A stretch of DNA of 44,019 nt from Skermanella stibiiresistens SB22 (GCF_000576635.1 NZ_AVFL01000042.1:1-44019), one strand, 5' to 3'. Positions 33,556 through 42,094 are shown, numbered from the stretch's first letter. A program made the numbers and translations. The notes: generated from the letters alone by a model not told the origin.

Positions 33556-33750
33556 TTGAAAAAAAGCCACTCCACGACCCTGATCGTTTTTCTGGTGCTC
33601 GTCATCCTGATCGCCATGTTCGGCTTTTGGGACACGTTGAGCGCCCTGCTGGGCAGCTTGCTGATGATCGTGCTGTTCGCCGCCGTGACGGCGGGCCTCG
33701 TGGTCCTCGTCGGGTCGCTGGCGTGGCGCTGGTTCAAAGGGCGCGCCTGA
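33556..33750 (+). CDS. Small two-helix membrane protein, 64 residues
   Basis: The TTG start at 33556 has AGAAGG seven bases upstream. The product is MKKSHSTTLIVFLVLVILIA followed by a second hydrophobic helix (LLGSLLMIVLFAAVTAGLVVL) and a basic end (WRWFKGRA). It therefore looks like a small inner-membrane protein with two TM helices, its N-terminal lysines and C-terminal arginines inside. No family is recognised. It lies about 115 bases after the repeat-protein gene and may be cotranscribed. A short two-copy tandem repeat of about 30 bases (33426-33484) lies between them. Confidence 0.6.
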   Translation: MKKSHSTTLIVFLVLVILIAMFGFWDTLSALLGSLLMIVLFAAVTAGLVVLVGSLAWRWFKGRA

Positions 33751-33869
33751 CACGGGTTTGTCACGCGGATTCCCGATCTGAACCCGATCCCGGGGACCAC
33801 GGCTTTTCAACGCGGCCATCTCGCACCATATCCTCCTCTCGGGCCGATCAACGGCCTTGGAGCGATCCC

Positions 33870-34364
33870 TTGTTGAACCGAAGAAATCTGATTGGAGGCA
33901 CCATGGCGATCCTTGGCGCGGGCGGACTGTTCAAATCGATCACCGGCGGCGGCGTCAAAGAGGCGTCGGCCAGCCAGTTTCCCGTCCAGAAAACGGACGC
34001 CGAGTGGCGCCAGCAGTTGACGGCGGAGCAGTATCACGTGTTGCGCGAGCATGGCACCGAGCGTGCCGGCACCAGCCCGCTCAACGCCGAGAAGCGTTCC
34101 GGCACCTTCATCTGCGCGGCCTGCGCCCAGGACCTGTTCCCCTCCGAGACCAAGTTCGAGAGCGGCACAGGTTGGCCCAGCTTCTACAAGCCGCTCGATG
34201 GCGCCATCGAAACCACCGAGGACCGGTCGTTCTTCATGACCCGCACGGAGGTTCATTGCTCCAATTGCGGTGGCCATCTGGGTCACGTGTTCGACGACGG
34301 ACCGAAGCCGACCGGGCTCCGGTACTGCATGAATGGCGCCGCCATGGACTTCAAGCCAGAGTGA
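33870..34364 (+). CDS. msrB: Peptide methionine-(R)-S-oxide reductase, possibly Tat-exported
   Basis: The catalytic domain is complete. Zinc cysteines are in FICAACAQDLF and EVHCSNCGGHLGHVF, the substrate pocket in SGTGWPSFYKP, and the catalytic cysteine (Cys153 of 164) in GLRYCMNGAAMDF. It reduces the R isomer of methionine sulfoxide in proteins. Translation from TTG at 33870 (GGAG eight bases upstream) gives MLNRRNLIGGTMAILGAGG, a twin-arginine signal-like leader. ATG at 33903 has its own GGAGG about five bases upstream and would give a cytosolic form lacking the leader. Either or both forms may be made. A 12-bp hairpin follows the gene. Confidence 0.9.
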   Translation: MLNRRNLIGGTMAILGAGGLFKSITGGGVKEASASQFPVQKTDAEWRQQLTAEQYHVLREHGTERAGTSPLNAEKRSGTFICAACAQDLFPSETKFESGTGWPSFYKPLDGAIETTEDRSFFMTRTEVHCSNCGGHLGHVFDDGPKPTGLRYCMNGAAMDFKPE

Positions 34365-34382
34365 CTGGCCCAAAGTGATGGT

Positions 34383-34410
34383 TCCAGGGTGTCAGGCGTG
34401 ACACCCTGGA
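34383..34410 (+). terminator. 12-bp stem hairpin after msrB
   Basis: TCCAGGGTGTCA and TGACACCCTGGA pair perfectly around a GGCG loop, 18 bases after the msrB stop. The downstream sequence is AT-rich (TATGACGAGATTAACC) without a pure T-run. It is a probable terminator. Confidence 0.6.
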
Positions 34411-34501
34411 TATGACGAGATTAACCATAATTAAATACAACATATGATACTAATCCAAGCCTCATGTCCCCGCCGCGGGACCTCCGGCTTGGGTTCGTTT
34501 C

Positions 34502-35209
34502 ATGCGCCTCCGGCTATCCCACCCCTCCCATATTCCGCTCCTGGGCCTCGTCCTCATGGCGCTGACCGGCTGCGCCGGCGGTGCCGTGACCAGCGGAACG
34601 GCGGTGGCACCTCCCGCGGCGAAGCATCCGCGCGACATCCTGGTCTCCGGCATGATCACGCAGGCGACCGCCGATCGGGTGCTGGGAGAACTGGAGGCCT
34701 TCGACGGTCCCGCCGTCACGATCCGACTCGACAGTCCGGGCGGCGACGTCTCGGCGGCGCTCCAGATCCACGAGCGGCTGAGGTCGGGGGGCTGGGGGGT
34801 GGTCACCAGCGTCGCCGACGAATCGCGGTGCATGTCGGCCTGTACCCTGATCTTCGCGGCGGGTGACGACAGGGTGGCGGGACCACGCGCCCGGTTCCAG
34901 TTCCACGCGCCACGATATGTCGGGCGCGTGCCCCTACCCGGCCCGATCGTCGACCTGATCGAGGCGGTGACCCGCCGCGGCATCGCCAACACCTACGCGG
35001 CGGTGGCGCCCGACTTCGCCCGCCATCTGGCCGAACCCGGAGTGGACGCCTTGAACTCGCGGCGGGGACTGGCGCTCAGCGGCGCCCAGCTGGCGGAACG
35101 TGGTGACGGCTTCGTCACCGGGATCGAGCGCCCGGTCGCCCTTGGGCCGCCGATCGCGGTGGCCGAAGCGGATACGGTCAATCGTCGTCCATCACCCGCG
35201 CCACCGTGA
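34502..35209 (+). CDS. Predicted lipoprotein with ClpP/crotonase-like domain
   Basis: The 235-residue product has a lipoprotein signal peptide (LLGLVLMALTGCAGG) with the lipobox LTGC. The +2 residue is Ala, compatible with outer-membrane sorting by the Lol system. The mature part contains a ClpP-like fold: TIRLDSPGGDVSAALQIHE, the glycine-rich oxyanion strand, then SRCMSACTLIFAAGDDR, where the Ser of MSAC sits at the nucleophile position. FQFHAPRY may hold the catalytic His. This is the COG3904-type periplasmic predicted protease group; activity is not shown. Its 3' end overlaps the converging EAL-protein gene by 32 bases. Confidence 0.8.
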   Translation: MRLRLSHPSHIPLLGLVLMALTGCAGGAVTSGTAVAPPAAKHPRDILVSGMITQATADRVLGELEAFDGPAVTIRLDSPGGDVSAALQIHERLRSGGWGVVTSVADESRCMSACTLIFAAGDDRVAGPRARFQFHAPRYVGRVPLPGPIVDLIEAVTRRGIANTYAAVAPDFARHLAEPGVDALNSRRGLALSGAQLAERGDGFVTGIERPVALGPPIAVAEADTVNRRPSPAPP

Positions 35210-36464
35210 CGGCGTCCGATACCGAGACGCCCTTGCGGATGATGTTGTCGATGATGCGGCCCTGGACCAGATGGATGCCGACCCGGTGGGCGAACATCAA
35301 GCCGGCGACCGAACCGCACCGCGCCATGATGAACCGGCATTTGGCCTGATTGTTGATCCTCGTCTCCAGGCTGTCGTATTCGTCCCGCGGCATGTCCAGC
35401 ATGCCGGGCGACCAAAACAGCTTGGCGTAGTCGCAATCCATGTATTCCAGGTCCATATGCGTGACCCAGAAGGGATTGAGGCCGTCGATGCAGATGGAAT
35501 AGCCCCTGCTTCGGGCGAACTCGACAACTTCCTTGTAAAGGGTCTCGTTCTCGACCAGATCGGCCTTGTTGATCTCCAAGACCACTTTCCTCCGCAACTC
35601 ATCCGTCAGGCGCTCATCGAACTTCACGAACGCCGATGACATCACGGTGGTCAGGTTGAGGTTCAATCCAATCTTGTGTCCCCGGATGAAATCGATGCCA
35701 TAGTTCAGCGTCTTGAGGATCGAATTGTCGAGATTGGACGTGAAATAATTGAACAGCCATCGGTTGGCCGTGATGTCGAAATCGGGGCTCAGCCGGTCCT
35801 CGACGTTCTTGACCGCTATGTACAGCTCGAAATACTCGCGCTGGTTCTGCGCCGTTGGCCGGATATCCATGACCGGCTGGTTCAACATGAAGGGGGAGAG
35901 ATCGAACACAGGCATCTGGCGCTCGATCTTGGCCAATTCCTCCAGCGTGATCGCCGGCTTCGTCCTGGCCTTGACGCCATCCGGTCCGCCGGTGGTGTCC
36001 AGGCTCTCGATGAATCGCATCACGTTGACGAAGTTGAGCGACAGCTCCATGATCGAGTAAAGGCTGTCCTCGCGATAGGGGTTGAGCCCGGTCATCTTGG
36101 TGCGGGACAACATCAGCCGTTCGATGCTTTGGCAGATATCCGTGATCGACGAGAACTTGATCCCCTTGTAGAGGATGATCATGTCGTCGTTCGACAGGTT
36201 GAACATCTGGAGAAACGCGGAATTCTCCGAAATCTCCTGAACCGTGCGCCGGATCGCCGATATGTCGTTGGCGTTCTTGTCCTTCAATAAGGACAAGTGC
36301 AGGTGGACGAGGCGCAATCCGTTCAGCTCGCGCTTGGCCGAATGCAGCAGGGACAGCAGCCTCGCGTCGTCATCGGGAGGCCTCACGGATGGGGCAGGCC
36401 TTTCGCCGACCTTCGGCCGGCTGGGATCCCGGGCGGGATTTTCCACCTTGGCGCGGTTCATCAT
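35178..36464 (-). CDS. Degenerate EAL-domain protein
   Basis: The 428-residue product has a roughly 220-residue N-terminal region (IVLYKGIKF-like MIILYKGIKFSSITDICQ) and a C-terminal EAL fold, recognised from its skeleton. VVLEINKADL stands in place of the VE-x-TE strand, YSICIDGLNPF for the D-D-FG loop, CDYAKLFW for the D-x-IK strand and GIHLVQGRIID for the QG(Y/F) end. The EAL signature itself and most metal/catalytic acids are absent, so it should not hydrolyse cyclic di-GMP, though it could bind it or a protein. The start is uncertain: ATG at 36464 and 36461 are adjacent, and GTG at 36536 is possible. Confidence 0.75.
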   Translation of the reverse strand: MMNRAKVENPARDPSRPKVGERPAPSVRPPDDDARLLSLLHSAKRELNGLRLVHLHLSLLKDKNANDISAIRRTVQEISENSAFLQMFNLSNDDMIILYKGIKFSSITDICQSIERLMLSRTKMTGLNPYREDSLYSIMELSLNFVNVMRFIESLDTTGGPDGVKARTKPAITLEELAKIERQMPVFDLSPFMLNQPVMDIRPTAQNQREYFELYIAVKNVEDRLSPDFDITANRWLFNYFTSNLDNSILKTLNYGIDFIRGHKIGLNLNLTTVMSSAFVKFDERLTDELRRKVVLEINKADLVENETLYKEVVEFARSRGYSICIDGLNPFWVTHMDLEYMDCDYAKLFWSPGMLDMPRDEYDSLETRINNQAKCRFIMARCGSVAGLMFAHRVGIHLVQGRIIDNIIRKGVSVSDAVTVARVMDDD

Positions 36465-36659
36465 GTCCCAAGCCCAAGCGCCGTCAGCGGCTGGATTCGG
36501 GATCGCGTCCCTATGGGGATGGAACCGAACAGGCACCGTTTCAACAAAACGCCTCCCAGCCGTGGCTCGCTCCGAAAGCCGCCGGGTCTCCCCAACGCCC
36601 TAGGCCATTAGAGTTAGCACCATAGCACGCGATCGGGGAATATCAGTCGGTTTCCGTCA

Positions 36660-36682
36660 CGGTGGGATTCGAAATCCCACCG
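36660..36682 (-). terminator. Hairpin directly after the GT9 gene
   Basis: CGGTGGGATT-CGA-AATCCCACCG forms a perfect 10-bp stem starting four bases past the stop codon of the leftward glycosyltransferase gene. The reverse strand continues TGACGGAAACC without a T-run. Its position makes a terminator likely. Confidence 0.6.
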
Positions 36683-36685
36683 CGC

Positions 36686-37624
36686 TCACTCCCCATCGAG
36701 ATGATCGGCCACGATCCGCTCGACCCGGTCGACCGTGAGCCCGGCCAGATCGGGGACCTCGACGCAGGTGACCCAGGGACGGTCGATGCCGGTCAGGCGC
36801 GCCGCCATGTGGCTGCCGAACAGGGCCACCGTCGGACGGCCGAGATGGGCGGCCAGATGCGTCGGGCCGCTGTCGTTGCCGATCACCAGCCGCGCCCCGG
36901 CCAGCACGCCGGCCAATTGGGTGAAGTTCAGCCAGCGGCCGGCGGTCAGCGTCTTGCCGGGGATCGTCCGGCACAGATCCAGTTCCTCCGGCCCGGGAAC
37001 CGTGACGACCTCGACGCCGCGGGCGATCAGGCGCTCCGCCAGGGCGGCGTAGCCGGGCCAGCGCTTTTGGGGCAGGCGCGCCGAGGATCCCGGCAGCAGC
37101 ACGACATAGGGCGCCACCACATCGGCGTCTGCGAGGATGCCCGAGACGTCCTCCGCCACCCAGCCAAGATCGGGCGCTGGCGTGTGGACCACGGGCACAT
37201 CGGCGTCGGCCAATTGGCCGGCCAGGCGTTCCAGGCTGGGGATCCGCTTGGGGTTCGGCGCGCGGTGCGGGTGGCTGCACCCGGGTGCCGTCCCGGACCA
37301 GGGCGTTCGGGGCAGGAACCAGCGGCGATAGAAGGCGGTGCGCGCCACGTTCTGGAGATCGTAGACCATGGCGAACGGCACCGAGCGCAGCCGGTGCCGC
37401 AGGTCGAGCATCTTGTCCAGACGCCAGCGCGGCGCCCGCGGATCTGTCTCGATCCGGTCGATCCAGGGGCAGCGCTCCATCAGCCTCCGGTACGCCGGTC
37501 CTGTCAGCAGGGTGATCCTGGCGTCGGGATGGCGCAGCCGGATGTCGTGGATGGCGCCTTCGGCCTGGAAGAGATCCCCCAGCGCGCCCAGCTTGATGAT
37601 CAGGATCTCTTCGGCCACCGTCAC
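36686..37624 (-). CDS. Glycosyltransferase family 9 (heptosyltransferase-like)
   Basis: The 312-residue product has the GT9 N-terminal motif ILIIKLGALGDLFQAEGA. The donor-site region follows with VVLLPGSSARLPQKRWPGYA and the C-terminal LVIGNDSGPTHLAAHLGRPTVALFG, hallmark of ADP-heptose:LPS transferases. It would add heptose (or a related sugar) in lipopolysaccharide core assembly. GTG at 37624 is chosen because GAGGGG lies nine bases upstream and the conserved sequence starts at once. ATG at 37741 would add 39 non-conserved residues; it overlaps the mmcB stop as ATGA but has no spaced ribosome site. Confidence 0.9.
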   Translation of the reverse strand: MTVAEEILIIKLGALGDLFQAEGAIHDIRLRHPDARITLLTGPAYRRLMERCPWIDRIETDPRAPRWRLDKMLDLRHRLRSVPFAMVYDLQNVARTAFYRRWFLPRTPWSGTAPGCSHPHRAPNPKRIPSLERLAGQLADADVPVVHTPAPDLGWVAEDVSGILADADVVAPYVVLLPGSSARLPQKRWPGYAALAERLIARGVEVVTVPGPEELDLCRTIPGKTLTAGRWLNFTQLAGVLAGARLVIGNDSGPTHLAAHLGRPTVALFGSHMAARLTGIDRPWVTCVEVPDLAGLTVDRVERIVADHLDGE

Positions 37625-37737
37625 TCCCGCGCGTCCCCTCGTTCGGACCGGAAGCGGCGGCATCCGTCCCGGTCGAACGGGCGCACCATAGCGCCCGCCT
37701 TCCGGCGGCTCCAGGCTTGAAGTGGGTTCCGGCTGGC

Positions 37738-38280
37738 TCATCCCCTCATGTCGACGGCCATCGACAGCATGGGATCCTCCTGCCTGTGCAGCCGACCGCT
37801 CGCCGTCAGGGCCAGCCGCAGCACCACGGCGCGGCGGCGCGCGGCGTTCAGCTTGACCAGGGGTGCCTCGCGCGTCACCACCGCCCCGAAACCGTCGGCC
37901 ACCATCAGGCCGCACTCCGGCGGGATCAGGTCGGCCGGGAAATCGGCGCCGACCGCGAAGTAGAAGGTGTCGCAGAACGCCTGGTACTCGGGCCATTTCT
38001 GGTCGGCCCGGAAATCCGCGACCGAACTCTTGACCTCGACGATGACGACCTCGCCGGCCTCGTTGACCGCGACCACGTCGGCCCGGCGTCCCGAGGCCAG
38101 CCGGAACTCCGTGAGGCTGTTGAAGCCACGCTCCGCCAGCGCCCGCCGCACGCCCCGCGTCAGCATCGCCGCCACGCCGGCGACGCCCGTCCGGGCGGCC
38201 TCCTCCAAAATCGGCCCGCCCAAATCCCGCCCGTCCAAATCTGGCCCGCCGTCCTCGTCATCCCCGTCGACCGTCCGCAT
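37738..38280 (-). CDS. mmcB: MmcB-family DNA repair protein (putative endonuclease)
   Basis: The 180-residue product matches the MmcB/DUF1052 family of alphaproteobacteria. A PD-(D/E)xK-like core is visible: FRLASGRRADVVAVNEAGEV, then VIVEVKSSVADFRADQKW (Asp, Glu, Lys catalytic set), followed by FCDTFYFAVGADFP and CGLMVADGFGAVV. In Caulobacter the family is under DNA-damage control and acts with error-prone repair. No LexA box is confidently seen upstream. ATG at 38280 is preferred; TTG at 38313 would extend it by 11 residues. Confidence 0.88.
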   Translation of the reverse strand: MRTVDGDDEDGGPDLDGRDLGGPILEEAARTGVAGVAAMLTRGVRRALAERGFNSLTEFRLASGRRADVVAVNEAGEVVIVEVKSSVADFRADQKWPEYQAFCDTFYFAVGADFPADLIPPECGLMVADGFGAVVTREAPLVKLNAARRRAVVLRLALTASGRLHRQEDPMLSMAVDMRG

Positions 38281-38783
38281 CCAACCGCCCGTCACCAAAT
38301 GTTCTCCGTCCAACTGGTACGGATCATGAACAACTTATGCCCTTTGGCCAAGTGTCAATTCGCCACTGGCGCCCCTTCCCGATCTCGACTTAAGTTGTGT
38401 GGTCGCCACCCAATTTCTCGCGTCACCTTCGCCGGACAGGTCTCCGATGGAACACGCCAATCCTTTTCCATGCGCCATGGCCAGGGCGGCGGGTCGGTGC
38501 GCCCCGGCCGGTCTATCCTGGGCCAGCGTATCGACCGAGCCATCCCGGCGTTACCCCATGGGTGAGTCATGGCTCTCCCTTCGTTCCTTTTCCGGTAATA
38601 CTGGCGAATGCCGCCACCTCGCGCATCGTGACGACGAATCCGATTCCCAAGATCCGATGTGGCTAACGCAGGCCTTTTACTTGACGCGCGCGCGTACCGC
38701 GAAAATGTCGCCGTTTCCTCGTTCCACCGCTTTTCGTTTCGATTGAAAATGAATACGCTCTTCCTGTCCCTTACAGGTTGACC
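38281..38783. other. Intergenic region of 500 bases; no gene seen
   Basis: This divergent gap lies between mmcB (leftwards) and the hybrid kinase gene (rightwards), and should contain both promoters. Frames open on either strand have no conserved content. A TTGACG near 38680 lacks a convincing -10 element. I see no RNA gene or strong hairpin. Confidence 0.4.
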
Positions 38784-40709
38784 ATGCCAGACCAGAACCG
38801 AACCGCCTTAGACACATCGGGCCTTTGGCCCCTCCTTGACCCGGAACCCCGCGCCGATCCGGTGCGCGGCCCGGGCATCGTCGCGGTCGACGGGCGCGGC
38901 CTGATCGCGTCGTGGAACGGCGCCGCCTCCACGCTGCTGAGCAACGCCGGCCCGCTGCTGGCGCTGGAACAGCCGTTCGGCCAGTTGGAGATGGAGGCGC
39001 GCCGATCCTGCGGCGTCAGCTTCATCCGTCATCCGATGGCCGACGGCGGTCTCGTCTGCCTGTGCGAGCCGATGCCCGTGGTGGCGGCACCCTTTCCCAA
39101 CCTCGGCCCCAATCTCGCCCCCACCGTCAGCGCCCAGGCGGCGGCGTCCCTGCCGTTCACGTCCGGCGCCGGCCACGCGACCGGGCAGGACGCGCTGGCC
39201 CGGATCACGAGTTCCTTCGCGTTCCTCCGCAACCCGCTGCCCTTGTGGATCTTCGATCGCGGGACCTTGGCCTTCGTGGCCGTCAACGACGCGGCGCTGG
39301 CCCGCTACGGGTACTCCCGGGACCGTTTCCTGGACATGCGGATCTCCGACATCCGGCCTTCCGAGGACGTGCCCCGCCTGCTGGAAAGCCTGACCGAGCG
39401 CGGCGACCATGGCGAAACGGGACAGTGGCGCCACCGGAAGGCGGATGGCGGCGTGATCGACGTGCTGGTCACGTCGGAGTGGTTCACGATGGACGGCCGC
39501 TCGCTGTGCATGACGGCGGCACAGGACATCACCAATCATTGCCGGCTGGAGGACAGCCTGCTGGAGGCGCGGATCGAGGCCGAGCGCGCCAACCGGGCAC
39601 GCAGCCGGTTCTTCGCGGTCGCCAACCACGACCTGCGCCAGCCCCTGGCGGCGCTGTCGCTGTTCGTCGGCGCCCTGGAGAACAGGCTCAAGGACCCGAC
39701 CAGCCGCGACATCCTGCGCGCCATGAACACGGCCCTCGCCACCATCAAGAACCTGGTCGACGCCCATCTCGACATCGCCCGGATCGACGCCGGCACGCTG
39801 CGGGTCGAACCGGTCGGCCACTCGGTCAATGGGCTGCTGACCCGCATGGCGCTGGAGTTCGCCGGACCGGCGCGGCAGAAGGGCCTGACCCTCCACGTCG
39901 CCCCCTGCTCCGCCGTGATCCGGAGCGACCGCGACCTGCTGGAGCGCATCCTGCGCAACCTATTGTCCAACGCCGTGCGCTACACCAGTTCCGGCCGCAT
40001 CCTGGTGGGATGCCGGCGGCAGGGCGATCGGCTGCGGATCGAGGTCTGGGACACCGGTCCCGGCATCCCGGCCGACCAGCTCGACATCATCTTCGAGGAA
40101 TTCTATCGGGGCAACACGCCCAGCACGTCCGATCAGGCGGGCTTCGGCCTGGGGCTCTCCATCGTGGACCGGCTGTCCCGGCTGCTCGACCACTCCATGA
40201 GCGTGCGGTCGCGGGAAGGCAAGGGCTCGGTCTTCGCCATCACCGTCCCGATGGAGGGGGAGTCTGAACTTCGCCCCGATCCGGTGCGGCTCCCGGCGCG
40301 TCCGAACGACACCAGCCGCCCGCGTGTCCTGGTGATCGAGGACGACGTGATCGTGCTCCAGGCGCTGGAATTGCTGCTGGACCAGTGGGGATGCGATGTC
40401 ACGGCCGCGTCGGGCTATGACGAGGCGGTGAAGGAGGTGGCTTCCGACACCGGACCGCTCGACTTGGTGATCGCCGATTTCAGGTTGTCGGGTCCGGCCA
40501 GCGGCATCGTCGCGATCCGCCAGATCGCCAAGATGCTCGACACCGATCTTCCCGGGCTGATCATCACCGGCGACACCGATCCGCGCTGTCTGAAGGAAGC
40601 CCGCCTGAGCGGTTATTCCCTGCTGCACAAGCCCGTTTCGGCGCTGGCGCTGCGGGCGGCGGTGGCGAACTTGCTGGGCCGCGAGCGGCTCCGCGACGGC
40701 GTGGCCTGA
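38784..40709 (+). CDS. Hybrid sensor histidine kinase/response regulator (PAS-HisKA-HATPase-REC)
   Basis: The 641-residue soluble kinase has an N-terminal region without TM helices and a PAS domain at about 150-265 (LWIFDRGTLAFVAVNDAALARYGY). A HisKA domain has FAVANHDLRQPLAALSLFVG (His of the NHDLRQP box), followed by an HATPase domain (ILRNLLSNAVRYTSSG, DTGPGIPADQ, GFGLGLSIVDRL). A C-terminal receiver has the acidic pair in VLVIEDDVIV, the phospho-Asp in DLVIADFRLSG and Lys in LLHKPVS. The NHDLRQPL H-box is typical of NahK-type cytosolic hybrid kinases. ATG at 38784 is preferred to TTG at 38778. No partner regulator lies nearby. Confidence 0.93.
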   Translation: MPDQNRTALDTSGLWPLLDPEPRADPVRGPGIVAVDGRGLIASWNGAASTLLSNAGPLLALEQPFGQLEMEARRSCGVSFIRHPMADGGLVCLCEPMPVVAAPFPNLGPNLAPTVSAQAAASLPFTSGAGHATGQDALARITSSFAFLRNPLPLWIFDRGTLAFVAVNDAALARYGYSRDRFLDMRISDIRPSEDVPRLLESLTERGDHGETGQWRHRKADGGVIDVLVTSEWFTMDGRSLCMTAAQDITNHCRLEDSLLEARIEAERANRARSRFFAVANHDLRQPLAALSLFVGALENRLKDPTSRDILRAMNTALATIKNLVDAHLDIARIDAGTLRVEPVGHSVNGLLTRMALEFAGPARQKGLTLHVAPCSAVIRSDRDLLERILRNLLSNAVRYTSSGRILVGCRRQGDRLRIEVWDTGPGIPADQLDIIFEEFYRGNTPSTSDQAGFGLGLSIVDRLSRLLDHSMSVRSREGKGSVFAITVPMEGESELRPDPVRLPARPNDTSRPRVLVIEDDVIVLQALELLLDQWGCDVTAASGYDEAVKEVASDTGPLDLVIADFRLSGPASGIVAIRQIAKMLDTDLPGLIITGDTDPRCLKEARLSGYSLLHKPVSALALRAAVANLLGRERLRDGVA

Positions 40710-40767
40710 TCCTCGCGGATCTCATCGCCCCAGCCTCGTGGGGGACCCTCGGGGGGAGACCGAAGAA

Positions 40768-40830
40768 GGGCACGGCCACGCGTGTGACCGTGCCCCGCCC
40801 CACCAGCCCGGCTCCCTTCTGGAGCCGGGC
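40768..40830. terminator. Two hairpins between the hybrid kinase and the Gly-rich gene
   Basis: An imperfect stem (GGGCACGG...CCGTGCCC, 40768-40794) and a perfect 10-bp stem GCCCGGCTCC/GGAGCCGGGC (40806-40830) lie between two converging genes. They could end both transcripts. Confidence 0.5.
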
Positions 40831-40838
40831 GGCGTCAT

Positions 40839-41114
40839 TCAGGAATTGATCGTCACCGATCCGATCGACGTGTTGTCGCTGATGTCGCCACCCAGCGCGC
40901 CGAAGGCCGACGAGTCCGACGTGGCGGCGCCACCGCTGGCGCCACCGCCCGTCGCGAAGCCGCCACCCAGACCCGGGTTGCCGCCGCCGCCGGTCGTGGC
41001 GGCGCCGCCGAAGGCTCCCGACGCGCTGGTCGAGCTGCCGAGGGCCTCGCCGCCGCTCTTGCCGCTTTGCTCGATGCCGATCGACGAACTGCCCGGAAAT
41101 CCACTCATCGCCAT
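40839..41114 (-). CDS. Glycine-rich small protein, 91 residues, unknown
   Basis: ATG at 41114 follows a textbook ribosome site (AGGAGAG, about six bases of spacing), which makes the gene credible despite low complexity. The product begins MAMSGFPGSSSIGIEQSGKS and is dominated by Gly, Ala, Ser and Thr, with runs such as ATTGGGGNPGLGGGFATGGG and a C-terminal NTSIGSVTINS. There is no signal peptide or hydrophobic helix. No family is recognised. It lies between the hybrid kinase and lolA, in the same direction as lolA, with hairpins downstream. Confidence 0.65.
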   Translation of the reverse strand: MAMSGFPGSSSIGIEQSGKSGGEALGSSTSASGAFGGAATTGGGGNPGLGGGFATGGGASGGAATSDSSAFGALGGDISDNTSIGSVTINS

Positions 41115-41327
41115 GAAGACTCTCCTGATATCCGATGTTTTCGGGGCGCCGGCCGATCCGCCGGCGTCATCCCTTCACCGATCGGGAACTGCAACGGCCA
41201 TGCCACTTTCGGATTAACCCGAATATCCAAGCGCCGCGCGGGCTTTTGGGCCGCCATGGCGGATTGGCCGGGACGCGGCCGCCCCCGCCAGTCCAGTTAG
41301 TCGGACACAGTCAAACAAAGGTGGATA

Positions 41328-41975
41328 TCAGTCCCGGCGCTGGCCATCCGCCGGTTCGCGGAAGATGAAGAGGTCGCGGTCGAGTTGGCCACCGACCTGC
41401 GGGTTGAGCAGCGCCACCTCGGTGGTCAGCCCCTGCGGATCGTTCACCCGCCACTTGCGGAGGCGCAGCGGAGCGTCCTCGAACACCAGGGTCAGGGTGC
41501 CAGCCCCAGGCTCGCTGGTCTGGACCACCGAGATCTCGATGACGTTGGCCGCCCGTTCGAAGCCGGTGACCGTGATGTCGCCACCAAACCTGATGGTGTC
41601 GCGCAGGATGATGTCGGCCATGGTCGAACCGATCGGAGCACTGCTCTGCTGCCTCAGCTCGCCGTCCCAGTAGAAGACGAACCAGCCGTCGGCCACGATG
41701 AAGTCCTTGATCGGCGGATCGTATTCCAGCCGCATCTTGTTGGGCCGGGACAGCCAAATGGTGCCCTTGACCAGCGAACCGTCGCCGCCGGCCTGGATGA
41801 ATTCCGATTTCAGCGTCTTGACACCTGCCAGATACTGCTCGATCCGGGCGATGTCGGACTTCTGCGCTTGGGTCAGGGCCGCGGCGGCGGGCGCGGCGTG
41901 GACGAGGGTGGGAGCGGCCAGCGGAGCGAGCGCGATACCGGCGGCGAGGGCCAGGGAGCGTAGCGAGATTTTCAT
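41328..41975 (-). CDS. lolA: Outer-membrane lipoprotein carrier protein
   Basis: The 215-residue periplasmic protein has a Sec signal peptide (MKISLRSLALAAGIALAPLA, cleavage near VHAAPA). The LolA pattern follows: IARIEQYLAGVKTLKSEFIQ, GTIWLSRPNKMRLEYDPP, FIVADGWFVFYWD and LTLVFEDAPLRLRKWRVNDPQG. It carries lipoproteins released by LolCDE across the periplasm to the outer membrane. It lies 120 bases downstream of ftsK in the same direction, a pairing common in proteobacteria. ATG at 41975 is used; an in-frame ATG at 41993 adds six residues. Confidence 0.92.
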   Translation of the reverse strand: MKISLRSLALAAGIALAPLAAPTLVHAAPAAAALTQAQKSDIARIEQYLAGVKTLKSEFIQAGGDGSLVKGTIWLSRPNKMRLEYDPPIKDFIVADGWFVFYWDGELRQQSSAPIGSTMADIILRDTIRFGGDITVTGFERAANVIEISVVQTSEPGAGTLTLVFEDAPLRLRKWRVNDPQGLTTEVALLNPQVGGQLDRDLFIFREPADGQRRD

Positions 41976-42094
41976 GTTCCCCAATATGCTCATCCGCCGT
42001 GACCGAAAAAGGGCGCGGCACCGCTTTTTCGCGACGCGTCCCCGCGGCCAAATCTCCCCGGAAACGCTTCCGTCCCGCCACCGGGTCGGAAGCC

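Noticed and set aside
38397-38746. Plus-strand frames in the mmcB/hybrid-kinase gap
   Set aside because: No ribosome sites, no conserved content, and mutually overlapping frames.
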